Assembly: GCA_016931915.1 (NCBI GenBank)
Contig: JAFGDU010000166.1
Span: 1-64,000, forward strand
Length of the DNA: 64,000 bases
Reading direction: 5' to 3'
Origin: Actinomycetota bacterium
Lineage (GTDB): Bacteria > Actinomycetota > Geothermincolia > Geothermincolales > RBG-13-55-18
The notes under the pieces were generated by a model. It made no database searches. It was not told the origin of the DNA and saw nothing but the letters and a program-made list of their open reading frames with translations. The number at the start of each line of letters is the position of its first letter. The stretch's first letter is position 1. The position numbers and the translations under genes are program-made. Shown one piece after another: positions 1 to 7,192 of the stretch.

Positions 1-1
1 G

Positions 2-94
2 GTCTGCGGTTACCTGGCCGCGAGGGAGAGCGCCCCCAAGGTATGTCCCATATGTAAGGCCGGCCAGGACCGCTTCGAGGAGTTCCCGCTGTAG
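2..94 (+). CDS. C-terminal end of a rubrerythrin/rubredoxin-like protein (partial)
   Basis: Only the last 30 codons are in the window; the gene enters from the left edge. The frame reads VCGY near its start and CPIC about 13 residues later, then a Lys-Ala-Gly-Gln-Asp-Arg-Phe stretch. This is the paired CxxC-type knuckle plus trailing Phe seen in the rubredoxin-like tail of rubrerythrins, which binds one iron through four cysteines and serves peroxide or oxygen reduction in anaerobes. The di-iron domain would lie outside the window, so a standalone rubredoxin-like zinc ribbon remains possible. Confidence 0.6.
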   Translation, partial: VCGYLAARESAPKVCPICKAGQDRFEEFPL

Positions 95-194
95 AGATCG
101 GTGTACATATACACCAAGCCCGGCCTGTTTTATCGTATGTATAAGCGCCAGGTTAAAACCTGGCAACGTAGCATCGCCCAATACATGAGGCTCA

Positions 195-300
195 CTACGG
201 GAACCTGATGCTCAATCGAGGTTGCCGCGTCGCTTCGCTTCTCGCAATCCTACTTCTCGCTGAGCGAAAAGCCGGACTTACGCGATGCAGGCTCTCGAAC
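195..300 (-). repeat. Intergenic dispersed repeat, copy 1
   Basis: Read on the minus strand, this stretch aligns with the plus strand at about 35168-35260. Both share a core GCGAAGCGACG, one variable base, then GGCAACCTCGATTGAG, and both are preceded by a CAGCGAGAAGT block and a GCATCGC block. It lies just downstream of the gene ending at 309. It appears to be a member of the repeat family described at 35112-35275. Confidence 0.6.
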
Positions 301-308
301 CTGTCGGT

Positions 309-1586
309 TTATTCCTCGAGTAAGAGGGAGATGTTTCCGCTCGAGACCTCCACGTCGATCTGCAGGGTGATCACCGCGTTGCGGAAGGCGTCGTTTACGT
401 ACACGGCCCCATCCCCGTCCTCGGAGTCCACCTTCATGCCCGGGGCTTTGATGTCGCCTGAACTGGTGCTGGCCCTCACGCGCACCCCCACGTCCTCGGG
501 AATATTGATGACTACGTTTCCGGAGCTGGCCTCGATGCTGGCGCTCAGGGCGCTCTCCCAATCCCCCAGGAGGTCGAGGTCGATGTTGCCGCTGGAGACA
601 TCCACGTCCAGCTGGATATAGGTCTGGTACCTGCCCTTCATGTCGAGGTTCACGTTCCCGCTGCTGCCGTCGATACTGACGCTGCGCAGGTCGGGCAGGT
701 CCCCCGAGAGGTCTGCGGATACGGCGCCCGAGCTGACGTCCACGTCGAGGCTGCGCAGGGACAGGGTCCTGAGATCGAAGTAGCTGTCCGCACTGGAGAG
801 CCTGGCCGACAGGTCCAGGGGGATATTGTCCTTGAAGGAGACGTCCCATTCGTTGCGGATGAACCACAGGTTCGGGAGCCACCAGCTTCCGCCCTGCCTG
901 ATGCTGAGCTCGCCCTGGCCCTGCCTGACGCCGTATTCGATCTCCGGTTCCCACCTCTTGACGTTGTAGGTGAAGGTGCCCTTGAACATATCGCTCGCGC
1001 CGCCGCCTACGTTCAGCTCCCCGGAATCCATATCCAGGGTGGCGTTGACGCTGTCCGCCCCCTGCGTGGCCACCGTCCTGGTCACCGTCTGGGTGCTGCC
1101 GATGTTGATGATGGTCCAGGGCACCGCGAAGGCGGCGAGGATGAGAAGTATGGAGAGGTTGACGATGCCCAGCACGATGCCAGTCGTGGCCAGCCCGGAG
1201 CCCCCCATCTCCCCCCGGGAGTCCTTGATGCCCCTCTTGGCGATGGCGCCGAACACGATGGCCACGATGGCCGCGATGAAAGGCAGGCACAGGAAGGAGA
1301 GTATCCCCAAAACGAGAGAGGCCACCGCCCATGCGCTGGTCTTGACCGCCCTGGGCTTTGGGGCGGCCGGTGGATAAGGCGGGGTCGGAGCGGGGGGCGG
1401 TGTGGGAGGCAGAAGGGCCGCCGCTGCCGGCTCTCCCGCGGCGGTTTCCGCCTCGGGTGCGCCCTCCTCTGCCGCCGCCCCGCCCTCCTCTGCCGCCGCT
1501 TGTTCCTCCCCCGCGAGCCTGGAGCCGCACTGGCGGCAGAAGACGTCGCCGGGCTTGGCCTCTTTTCCGCACTTCTCACAAAGCAT
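309..1586 (-). CDS. Zinc-ribbon, DUF4190-like membrane protein with a DUF4097-like beta-helical C-terminus
   Basis: This 425-residue protein opens with a double CxxC zinc ribbon (CEKCG and CRQCG, residues 3-21). A low-complexity Ala/Glu and Pro linker follows. Two hydrophobic segments around residues 85-170 have the Gly/Ala/Ile-rich look of DUF4190. The second half carries repeated DVSSG/xxSSGN motifs (for example DVSSGAVSADL and IEASSGNVVINI), the spacing expected of a DUF4097/DUF2154-type right-handed beta-helix. The likely topology is a cytoplasmic zinc ribbon with an extracytoplasmic beta-helix. A similar zinc-ribbon membrane gene lies directly upstream on the same strand (start 2151), suggesting co-expression. 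The molecular function is unknown. Confidence 0.7.
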   Translation of the reverse strand: MLCEKCGKEAKPGDVFCRQCGSRLAGEEQAAAEEGGAAAEEGAPEAETAAGEPAAAALLPPTPPPAPTPPYPPAAPKPRAVKTSAWAVASLVLGILSFLCLPFIAAIVAIVFGAIAKRGIKDSRGEMGGSGLATTGIVLGIVNLSILLILAAFAVPWTIINIGSTQTVTRTVATQGADSVNATLDMDSGELNVGGGASDMFKGTFTYNVKRWEPEIEYGVRQGQGELSIRQGGSWWLPNLWFIRNEWDVSFKDNIPLDLSARLSSADSYFDLRTLSLRSLDVDVSSGAVSADLSGDLPDLRSVSIDGSSGNVNLDMKGRYQTYIQLDVDVSSGNIDLDLLGDWESALSASIEASSGNVVINIPEDVGVRVRASTSSGDIKAPGMKVDSEDGDGAVYVNDAFRNAVITLQIDVEVSSGNISLLLEE

Positions 1587-1629
1587 GTCTCTTACCCCTT
1601 TATGGATAGAGCACGGCGCGATGCAGCCG

Positions 1630-2151
1630 CTATTCCTGCTTTTCCTCGCGTGGTTTCGCTTCCTCCACGGCGCCTTGCCGGCGCTGCAGCTTCTCCATCT
1701 CCTTCCTGATCATGTCCTGCCGCCTCGATTCACCGTGGACGGTCATGAGGTACTGCATGATATGAAAGGCGACGCCGATGCCCCATCCCACCATGACCCA
1801 GACGAACCAGGGATAGCCGCCGCCGCTGATGGCCCACACGATGACCAGGAAGCCGTTGACGATGACGTAGCTGCCGAGATGCCACCACAGCTCCAGCCTC
1901 TGTTTCACCCTGCGCTCCGCTATCTCCTCCGGCGTCTCGGCCTCCTGGCCGGGAGCTGCCGGCGGAAGCGGCGGACTTGCGCTGGCGGCCCTGTACGCGG
2001 TGGGGGGGACGGGAACCGGTGGTGACTGGGCCCCGGCTTGGGTCGGGGCGGGGGACGGCGCCTGCCCCGGCTTGACCGTCGAGGCGCCGCAGGCGTGGCA
2101 GAAGCTGTCGCCCTCGTCCATTTCTTTTCCGCACTTGTTACAGTAAGGCAT
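1630..2151 (-). CDS. Zinc-ribbon protein with a 2TM domain
   Basis: This 173-residue protein starts with a zinc ribbon (CNKCG and CHACG, residues 4-21). A Pro/Ala-rich linker leads to a basic/acidic helix (EIAERRVKQRLELW) and two transmembrane helices (about residues 110-150). The arrangement matches the 2TM domain family (PF13239), often found attached to kinases or zinc ribbons. The C-terminus is a charged helix. The ATG at 2151 is preceded by GGGGGAGG, which supports the start. It shares the N-terminal ribbon design of the downstream gene at 309-1586, 43 bp away. No enzymatic residues are visible. A role in envelope sensing is conjecture. Confidence 0.7.
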   Translation of the reverse strand: MPYCNKCGKEMDEGDSFCHACGASTVKPGQAPSPAPTQAGAQSPPVPVPPTAYRAASASPPLPPAAPGQEAETPEEIAERRVKQRLELWWHLGSYVIVNGFLVIVWAISGGGYPWFVWVMVGWGIGVAFHIMQYLMTVHGESRRQDMIRKEMEKLQRRQGAVEEAKPREEKQE

Positions 2152-2249
2152 GCCTCCCCCTTAATTCCTCAGCATCACACTATCATGGCCGGTATAGAAT
2201 GCATGCCGGACGTATCCCCTCCTTGGGTCGGAAGCGCCGGCACGCCCCC

Positions 2250-2522
2250 TTACTTCTCTTTTCCGGACTTAAGCTTCTGCACCCTCTTATAGAGGCCGCG
2301 GATGCCGTTCAGGTACATGAGGGCGAAAGCCACCAGGGCGATGACGAAGAGCGTCTTGTTCTTCTCCCTCAAGGTGGCGAAGTTGATGGTCCACCCGGCG
2401 CCGAACACGCGCGGCATGATCACCCGCGGGTCATCGGGGTTCCACATCCTCTCCTTGATCCTGGCCGGCGTGGGGATCCTGAAATCGTAGGGCATGCCCA
2501 GTATCTTGCCGTACTTCTCCAT
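2250..2522 (-). CDS. DUF5808-family small membrane protein
   Basis: The 90-residue protein begins MEKYGKILGMPYDFR and contains WNPDDPRVIMPRVFGAGW followed by NFA. This is the pattern of DUF5808 (a Tyr-Asp-x-Arg-x-Pro opening, then WNPDDPR and a Gly-x-Gly-Trp-x-x-Asn-Phe-Ala segment). One transmembrane helix (FVIALVAFALMYLNGI) lies near residues 62-78, with a basic tail. A GGAGGTGG ribosome site sits 4-12 bases upstream of the ATG at 2522. A longer reading frame runs through from further upstream, but that part only shadows the hydrolase gene. The function is unknown; a 23-bp gap separates it from the upstream hydrolase gene. Confidence 0.75.
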   Translation of the reverse strand: MEKYGKILGMPYDFRIPTPARIKERMWNPDDPRVIMPRVFGAGWTINFATLREKNKTLFVIALVAFALMYLNGIRGLYKRVQKLKSGKEK

Positions 2523-2545
2523 GCGCCCACCTCCTTCAGGTATTA

Positions 2546-3346
2546 TCATACCCCGGAGGCCATGAATTCCTCGACCAGTTCCACCACCCGGTCGGGATAT
2601 TCGTAGTTGGGGCAGTGGCCGCAATCGGGGATCACGTGCAGGCGGGCGCCTGGTAGCAGGCCCTGCAGGCGGCCTGATTCGGAGGGCTTCACCGAGGGGT
2701 CGCGGTCGCCGTGGATGAGCAGCACCGGAACCTTTATCCCGGCCACCTCGCCGTCCAGGTCCAGGGAGCGTATCGTGCGCGTGGTCCCCACCAGGGCCTC
2801 CTTCTTCAGCAGGCAGGCCTGGGCCACCGCCCCGTCCAGGAAGTCGGGGGGAAGGCTGCCGGGATGGCGCACCGACGACTTGATCAGCCTGGTGACGATG
2901 CCCGGCCCCCACAGGGGATAGATGAGGCCGAGGAGGCGTTCGGCGCAAGGCAGCCTGGACGGCCACATGAGCGCCTTGCGGCTGGCGGGGGAGTCGATGA
3001 GCACCAGCCGTTCCACCCCGCCGGGATACCTGCCGGCATAATACATGGAGATGCTGCCCCCCATGGAGTGGCCCACCAGGGTGAGGGAGGGAAGTTCCAG
3101 CTCCGTCCTCATCTCCTCGATGAAGCGGGAGAATGCATCCAGGTCGAAGGAGAACCCGGCCGGGATGCCGGAGTCGCCGTGCCCGGGCAGGTCCGGCACG
3201 ATGACCCGGAAGCGCTCGGACAGCCAGGGGGCCATCAGGTTCCACAGCGCCCCCGACCCGATCCAGCCGTGCAGGAAGAGCAGGGGCTCCCCCCCGCCGC
3301 TGTCGGCATAACTGATTCGCGCCCCACCCAGGCTAAGCTCAGGCAT
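2546..3346 (-). CDS. Alpha/beta-fold hydrolase
   Basis: This 266-residue protein has the full alpha/beta hydrolase signature. FLHGW near residue 24 gives the oxyanion region, PDLPGHGDS follows the third strand, and the nucleophile elbow is GHSMG (Ser about residue 95). The acidic residue is in LLIHGDRDPSV and the catalytic His in IPDCGHCPNYEYP. Length and motifs match soluble esterase/lipase or hydrolase-like enzymes without a signal peptide. The substrate cannot be told from the sequence. The ATG at 3346 has GGGAGG upstream. It probably forms a unit with the DUF5808 gene 23 bp downstream. Confidence 0.85.
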   Translation of the reverse strand: MPELSLGGARISYADSGGGEPLLFLHGWIGSGALWNLMAPWLSERFRVIVPDLPGHGDSGIPAGFSFDLDAFSRFIEEMRTELELPSLTLVGHSMGGSISMYYAGRYPGGVERLVLIDSPASRKALMWPSRLPCAERLLGLIYPLWGPGIVTRLIKSSVRHPGSLPPDFLDGAVAQACLLKKEALVGTTRTIRSLDLDGEVAGIKVPVLLIHGDRDPSVKPSESGRLQGLLPGARLHVIPDCGHCPNYEYPDRVVELVEEFMASGV

Positions 3347-3598
3347 GTCCTGCCTCCCTTCGCCCGGATGTTTCTCTGTACCGAAACCTCCCGATATAGT
3401 CGAGTAATTGTCTGCTCTCTATTTTTCGGCCGCGCGGACCTATTCCTTCAGGGCACCCGCAGGGGTGGCGAGGCCGGGCTCCACGCTCGCTGCTAACGGT
3501 ACTGCATAGATGGGCTTCTTCAGCCTTCCCATGTCCCTTGTTGAGCACTATAGCGTGGATGACTTTTCCAGTATAACAAGTAATGCGAGCGGGGGAGG

Positions 3599-3763
3599 GA
3601 ATTCAATGTTTCTGCGTTTCATCCACCGGCAGGATTCTCAATGTTTAACATACTCCGGGTACGAGTTGGCCCCTACCGCATACTCTACCATGTATATGAC
3701 GACGAGCTGTTGGTCGCCATCATCGCCGTGAAACGCAGAGTAGAGGATACCTACAAGAAATAG
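3599..3763 (+). pseudogene. C-terminal relic of a RelE/ParE-family toxin
   Basis: The frame ending with TAG at 3761-3763 encodes a stretch running through LRVRVGPYRILYHVYDD, then ELLVAIIAVKRRVEDTYKK. This is the C-terminal half of RelE-type toxins (Arg-x-Arg-x-Gly-x-Tyr-Arg-x-x-Tyr, then a hydrophobic strand and a terminal Arg-Lys-x-x-x-Tyr). The N-terminal half and a convincing start with ribosome site are missing, and no antitoxin gene flanks it. I read it as the leftover of a toxin-antitoxin pair at the left edge of the accessory island. Confidence 0.6.
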
Positions 3764-4063
3764 ACCCCCTTGAAGAGCCCGAAAGATGTCCCCAAGTGGC
3801 GTTTTCTTAAATCTAGCGAATTGTACCTGCGTAGGCTGAGCCAACGGATTTACAGATTGACACAGCCCTCATATCGTCCCAGTTCATACGGCTATGTCTA
3901 CCATCTAACAGGGATTTTGCAAACAGGGCGTTGAGGCAGATTGAGGCTTGTGGGACGCAAATCGTACGCTTTTCTGGTCACGGAAAAGTGCTCGTGGATT
4001 GTCTGTCATCTTCTCATCCTAGAATGGGAATTACGTAGCATGCTTTTCTAAGGAGGACTCTAA
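3764..4063. other. Intergenic stretch without a confident gene
   Basis: About 300 bases between the toxin relic and the gene at 4064. A short open frame (through LYLRRLSQRIYRL, ending after TGILQTGR) may be another decayed fragment, but I cannot assign a family. A strong AAGGAGG site at 4050-4056 belongs to the next gene. Nothing else was recognised. Confidence 0.4.
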
Positions 4064-4765
4064 ATGAGCCAGAGCAACGATCCGTGGAAGAAAGCAATTA
4101 CCAATATTTTAGAGCTCTATGGCGATGATACGATAAAGGAGTGGGTTGCTTGCCTTGATAGGGTCAAGAACGTTCCAAACGCCAGACAGGTTTATGCTCA
4201 CATTGCCAGTGCAAGAGACAAAGAAACGATCGAGGATTATCTGGCCGAGATCCATTACGCCTTGATCTTTAATAGTCTCGGTTTCGGCATTTCCTTCGAG
4301 CCGAAAGGGGCAAAAGGCCCGGACTTGGAAATAGCAAGAGATGGTAATTGTGCTCTCGTCGAAGTAAAACGCATAAGAGATATTAATACGTGGGTGGAGG
4401 AGGTAAGTATCCATGATAATGATCCTCGTCTTTTACCGGAACTTAAAGAAGATACCTTGAAAGCTATTAAGAAAATCTACGATAAGGTTGTGGACTCTCT
4501 GGACCAGTTGGGGGATAATACTTCGATTGTTGCCATCTGGAATAATGAGGGTGTTGATGATATAAACGTCGAGCAAGCTTTTAATGATATTAATGATGAT
4601 ATGATGAACGGGAAAACCTCACATAGCAACAAACTACAATTTGGTCTTTTTGGTTCGCTGACATATTATCCCCGTCCTGATAAGCGGTTTTTCTGTTTCC
4701 AAGCAAGCGAGCCACTGGAATCCCCTTTCAACTCGTGGATAAAAGACATTGAGGGATTCAGATGA
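4064..4765 (+). CDS. PD-(D/E)XK-like hypothetical protein of the accessory island
   Basis: This 233-residue protein has no family I can name. Its central part reads EIHYALIFNSLGF, then GPDLEIARDG and ALVEVKRI. An early Glu, a Gly-Pro-Asp and then Glu-x-Lys on the next strand are the order and spacing of the PD-(D/E)XK nuclease core. It could be a restriction-type nuclease or a catalytically related structural protein. No DNA-binding domain is obvious, and the C-terminal half is acidic (many Asp/Asn). Base composition is clearly lower in GC than the flanking chromosome. The ATG follows a strong AAGGAGG site at 4050. It lies in the same island as a methyltransferase and an HNH nuclease. Confidence 0.55.
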   Translation: MSQSNDPWKKAITNILELYGDDTIKEWVACLDRVKNVPNARQVYAHIASARDKETIEDYLAEIHYALIFNSLGFGISFEPKGAKGPDLEIARDGNCALVEVKRIRDINTWVEEVSIHDNDPRLLPELKEDTLKAIKKIYDKVVDSLDQLGDNTSIVAIWNNEGVDDINVEQAFNDINDDMMNGKTSHSNKLQFGLFGSLTYYPRPDKRFFCFQASEPLESPFNSWIKDIEGFR

Positions 4766-4774
4766 ACGGGTATC

Positions 4775-5005
4775 TTAAAACTTCTGCTGTCCACCACTAC
4801 ACAGCCGGTCCTCTAATTCTATATCCAGCGTGGAGTCCCAGGCTTCCTCGAACACTGGCAGAGCACAATGATCATACCGTTCCACCATGCACCCCAGGTG
4901 TTCATCATACTCGAAAGTAGAGACGTAGATGTTGCCATCCTCGTGGACCCATCCTTTGCCTCTGACATAGTGAAGGGGCCCCTTGCACCATTGACAGTAG
5001 GTCAT
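4775..5005 (-). CDS. Small Cys-containing hypothetical protein
   Basis: This 76-residue protein begins MTYCQWCKGPLHYVRGKGW and has later cysteines at C(M)V and HCALP, so a small metal-binding knuckle is possible. The ATG at 5005 overlaps the stop of the preceding gene (TGA/ATG shared bases at 5002-5005) and has AGGAGGTGG upstream. This argues for translational coupling and for this start rather than a longer frame. It is the third gene of a three-gene minus-strand unit headed by DUF2958. No known family was recognised. Confidence 0.55.
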   Translation of the reverse strand: MTYCQWCKGPLHYVRGKGWVHEDGNIYVSTFEYDEHLGCMVERYDHCALPVFEEAWDSTLDIELEDRLCSGGQQKF

Positions 5006-5139
5006 GCCGCCACCTCCTCCTCGTACACCTCCGGGTCTCCCTTGTCCCAATAGAGATCGTGCTGTAACTCCCACCAGGACGCGCCTAGAAGGTCTGAGGC
5101 GTAGTCGTCGTACTCGACAGGGGTAATAGTAGTGTCCAT
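5002..5139 (-). CDS. 45-residue hypothetical protein coupled to the DUF2958 gene
   Basis: The product begins MDTTITPVEYDDYASDLL, is acidic and contains SWWELQHDLYWDKGDPEVYEEE. Its ATG (5137-5139) shares a base with the TGA stop of the upstream DUF2958 gene, and its own stop overlaps the next ATG, so all three genes are chained by overlapping stop/start codons. Tiny acidic proteins of this sort are common on plasmids and integrated elements, but I recognise no family. Confidence 0.55.
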   Translation of the reverse strand: MDTTITPVEYDDYASDLLGASWWELQHDLYWDKGDPEVYEEEVAA

Positions 5140-5453
5140 CAAGCAACCTTTTCCATCAGCTCCGAAACGGGGCAAGGCCTGAACCACAGATCACGCTCGA
5201 TCCCCAGGCCGTAAGCGTTTCTCACGCCCTCTATCTCTTCTAGGGATGTGTATCCCCACTCGTCGCAATCCGGCCCCAGGGCGGAGATGCAGTAGCCGTA
5301 GAGTTTCCGTTCTTCCGGATCGTACTCCGTGGCGTAGTAAGTCCAGCGGCCGCAGGGGTCGAACAGCTTGAGATGAACGATAGGATCATCATTCGCGGCC
5401 TGGCTCCCGATTGGCGGTATCTTCCGCTCGATAGCCTTGGTCATCAACTTCAT
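5139..5453 (-). CDS. DUF2958-family protein
   Basis: This 104-residue protein matches the DUF2958 pattern: an N-terminal KIPPIGSQ segment, DPIVHLKLFDPCGRWTYYATE, an LYGYCISAL strand, WGYTSLEEIEGV and GLGIERDLWFRPCPV. Family members are known mainly from plasmids, phages and integrative elements; their biochemical role is not established. It is the first gene of a tightly overlapping three-gene unit on the minus strand. A GGGGAGA site precedes the ATG at 5453. Its presence supports a mobile origin for this island. Confidence 0.75.
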   Translation of the reverse strand: MKLMTKAIERKIPPIGSQAANDDPIVHLKLFDPCGRWTYYATEYDPEERKLYGYCISALGPDCDEWGYTSLEEIEGVRNAYGLGIERDLWFRPCPVSELMEKVA

Positions 5454-5864
5454 GGTCTCCCCTTTCTTTATAGACCTGCCTCATTCAGCTCCGGGAGGTC
5501 ATCCCCGGCAGGAACAGGGAGCTAATAATCAGCTCCCCGGTTTCGGCATTGTTAACTTGGCTTGATCCCTTGAGGCGCATGTCCCGCGTTTCCCGGCTGT
5601 GGCCCCGAACCGTTAGCGGCATCACCCGCTTTCCGACTTTGGCTCTCCGACCTCTTGGAACTCTCTGCTCTTTTCAAGGTCCTTTAATGTGTGTCTTTGT
5701 GGCCTATCTTCACTCTAAAATAAGTGTGGCTATGTGTCATGAGGTATTTAAATAAATTGATGATGGTTTATTAGGGCAAACGAAAAAAGTCTAAGAAAGG
5801 TATTGCGTCATTGTGTTAAAATGGCCTTGTCACTATATGGTAATCGCGAGAGGAGCTGATTCGC
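5454..5864. other. AT-rich intergenic region of the island
   Basis: About 410 bases between divergently oriented genes. A 7-bp stem (GGGAGCT at 5517-5523, AGCTCCC at 5531-5537) is visible but has no T-tract. The right half is AT-rich and presumably holds promoters for both sides. I see no gene. Confidence 0.4.
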
Positions 5865-6017
5865 ATGCCAGGGCGAAAGAGAATCAACATATATATTGAC
5901 GAGGATGTGTGGAAGCAGGCGAAACACATCTGCGTTGACCGCGGAGTTTCCTTTTCTGATCTTGTAGAGGAACTTCTGGTAGAATACCTAGAAAAGCAGG
6001 GCAAGGGAAAGGGTTAA
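5865..6017 (+). CDS. Small ribbon-helix-helix-like protein
   Basis: A 50-residue product begins MPGRKRINIYIDEDVWKQAK, continues through ICVDRGVSFSDLVEELLVEYL and ends in a basic Lys/Gly tail. A short basic strand (KRINIYI) followed by two helices separated by a Gly-Val-Ser turn is the layout of CopG/Arc-type ribbon-helix-helix DNA-binding proteins, often plasmid copy-control factors or antitoxins. GAGGAG lies at a normal distance upstream. The gene is too short for most ORF length cut-offs. No partner toxin is next to it. Confidence 0.7.
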   Translation: MPGRKRINIYIDEDVWKQAKHICVDRGVSFSDLVEELLVEYLEKQGKGKG

Positions 6018-6038
6018 TTCTACCGGAGGTGGCATCAA

Positions 6039-6383
6039 TTGAAGAACACTACTGTCATCGTTCTTCTTTCCATCCTTGTAGCAATTCTGTTGGTAACTAC
6101 TACCACCTTCGCCGTTCTATATTTCACGAAGGATAGTAACAACGATGCTCGGGTTAGTTCTTCAGATGCCGAACAGGAATGCGATGCTCAAATGCGCACT
6201 ATCGTTTCAGCCGCGCTTATCTATACAGCCGACACTATGTATTTCCCTACCTCTTGGAATGACCTCATCCCCGAATACTTGAACGCAAAGCTGTACTGCC
6301 CTCTCGACGGGACGGAATATATCATCGAGTGGAATAATGATGCGCCTCCGGAGATCAGTTGTCCTAATCATGGGGCTCTCTAG
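6039..6383 (+). CDS. Membrane-anchored pilin-like protein
   Basis: This 114-residue protein starts at TTG 6039 behind GGAGGTGG. An N-terminal hydrophobic helix (about residues 6-29) is followed by an extracytoplasmic domain with the pattern QMRTIVSAALIYTAD, PTSWNDLIPEYL and YCPLDGTEYII. This resembles the C-terminal domain of pseudopilins and GspG-like proteins, where an 'initial residues, fP, L.p.yl, CP.dG..Y' order recurs. It lacks the GFTLxE prepilin motif, so it is not a standard processed pilin. It lies 21 bp after the ribbon-helix-helix gene and may be cotranscribed. Confidence 0.5.
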   Translation: MKNTTVIVLLSILVAILLVTTTTFAVLYFTKDSNNDARVSSSDAEQECDAQMRTIVSAALIYTADTMYFPTSWNDLIPEYLNAKLYCPLDGTEYIIEWNNDAPPEISCPNHGAL

Positions 6384-6407
6384 AAGCTTCACTCATGGCG
6401 TGTAGTT

Positions 6408-7163
6408 TCAGCTTATATCATCTAAAGGCCAGTATTCTATCTCGTAAAGAATGATGTTCATTTCACTTATAGCGAAATTTCTTAAGAAATCCAATTCTGC
6501 CCCGAGTTCACGATTCGCTCTAAGATGCTTATCAAAATCTCTATCTAAAATTCTTCCACGAAAATGGCCATATTCAAAAGGCATTTTCTTAAACCCGACT
6601 GCTTCCTGAAACCGATTTCTTATTTCAACAATACATCGACTTATAGTATCTAATCTCATACGCCACTCTGGATTTACCACATACATTTTTCCTCTTGCCC
6701 GGTCAATTAAATCTCCTTCTCTCGTTCTCCAGTAACCCGTATTCAATGCCAACAGGGTATCTTCCATAGCCTTATCAAAATCTGAAAAACGCACCTCCTC
6801 ATGGAATCGCGTCTTGAAAGCAGGGCGATCAAGGCATTGGGCATAGAATAGAACAAGCTCCTTGTCTTGCTCATATTGTGATGTACCAGGAGCCCATCCA
6901 GCTCTCTTGGAAACGAGTTCAATAGTCATCTCCCTGTGTTGTTTCAACTCCTCGGGTGTGTACTGCCGCGTTGTTCTTCCACGTGAACCAACTTCTTCAT
7001 GGCAATTCGGGCATAGGGTAATTGCGTTATCAATCTCATCAGTTCCGCCATCTTTGCGCGGGATAATGTGATGTGCTTGTACCGGTCGTAATCCTTTGCA
7101 TAGACAGCATAGGCGGCCAGTGTCGACAAGAAGCTTCTCAACATCTTTCTTTCGAAAACTCAC
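6408..7163 (-). CDS. HNH endonuclease
   Basis: This 251-residue protein has an HNH core near its N-terminus: CCLC, then AHHIIPRKDGGTDEIDNAI and LCPNCHEEV. The two CxxC pairs form the zinc knuckle; His-His, Asn and the final His are the catalytic triad order. The remaining about 170 residues have no recognised domain and may recognise target DNA. It starts at GTG 7163 (weak ribosome site), 29 bp after the methyltransferase stop and on the same strand. The pair therefore looks like a restriction-modification operon in which this is the separate cutter. A homing-type or phage HNH role is less likely given the neighbour. Confidence 0.75.
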   Translation of the reverse strand: MSFRKKDVEKLLVDTGRLCCLCKGLRPVQAHHIIPRKDGGTDEIDNAITLCPNCHEEVGSRGRTTRQYTPEELKQHREMTIELVSKRAGWAPGTSQYEQDKELVLFYAQCLDRPAFKTRFHEEVRFSDFDKAMEDTLLALNTGYWRTREGDLIDRARGKMYVVNPEWRMRLDTISRCIVEIRNRFQEAVGFKKMPFEYGHFRGRILDRDFDKHLRANRELGAELDFLRNFAISEMNIILYEIEYWPLDDIS

Positions 7164-7192
7164 ACGTGTACCCCATATTATTCTTGCTGTAT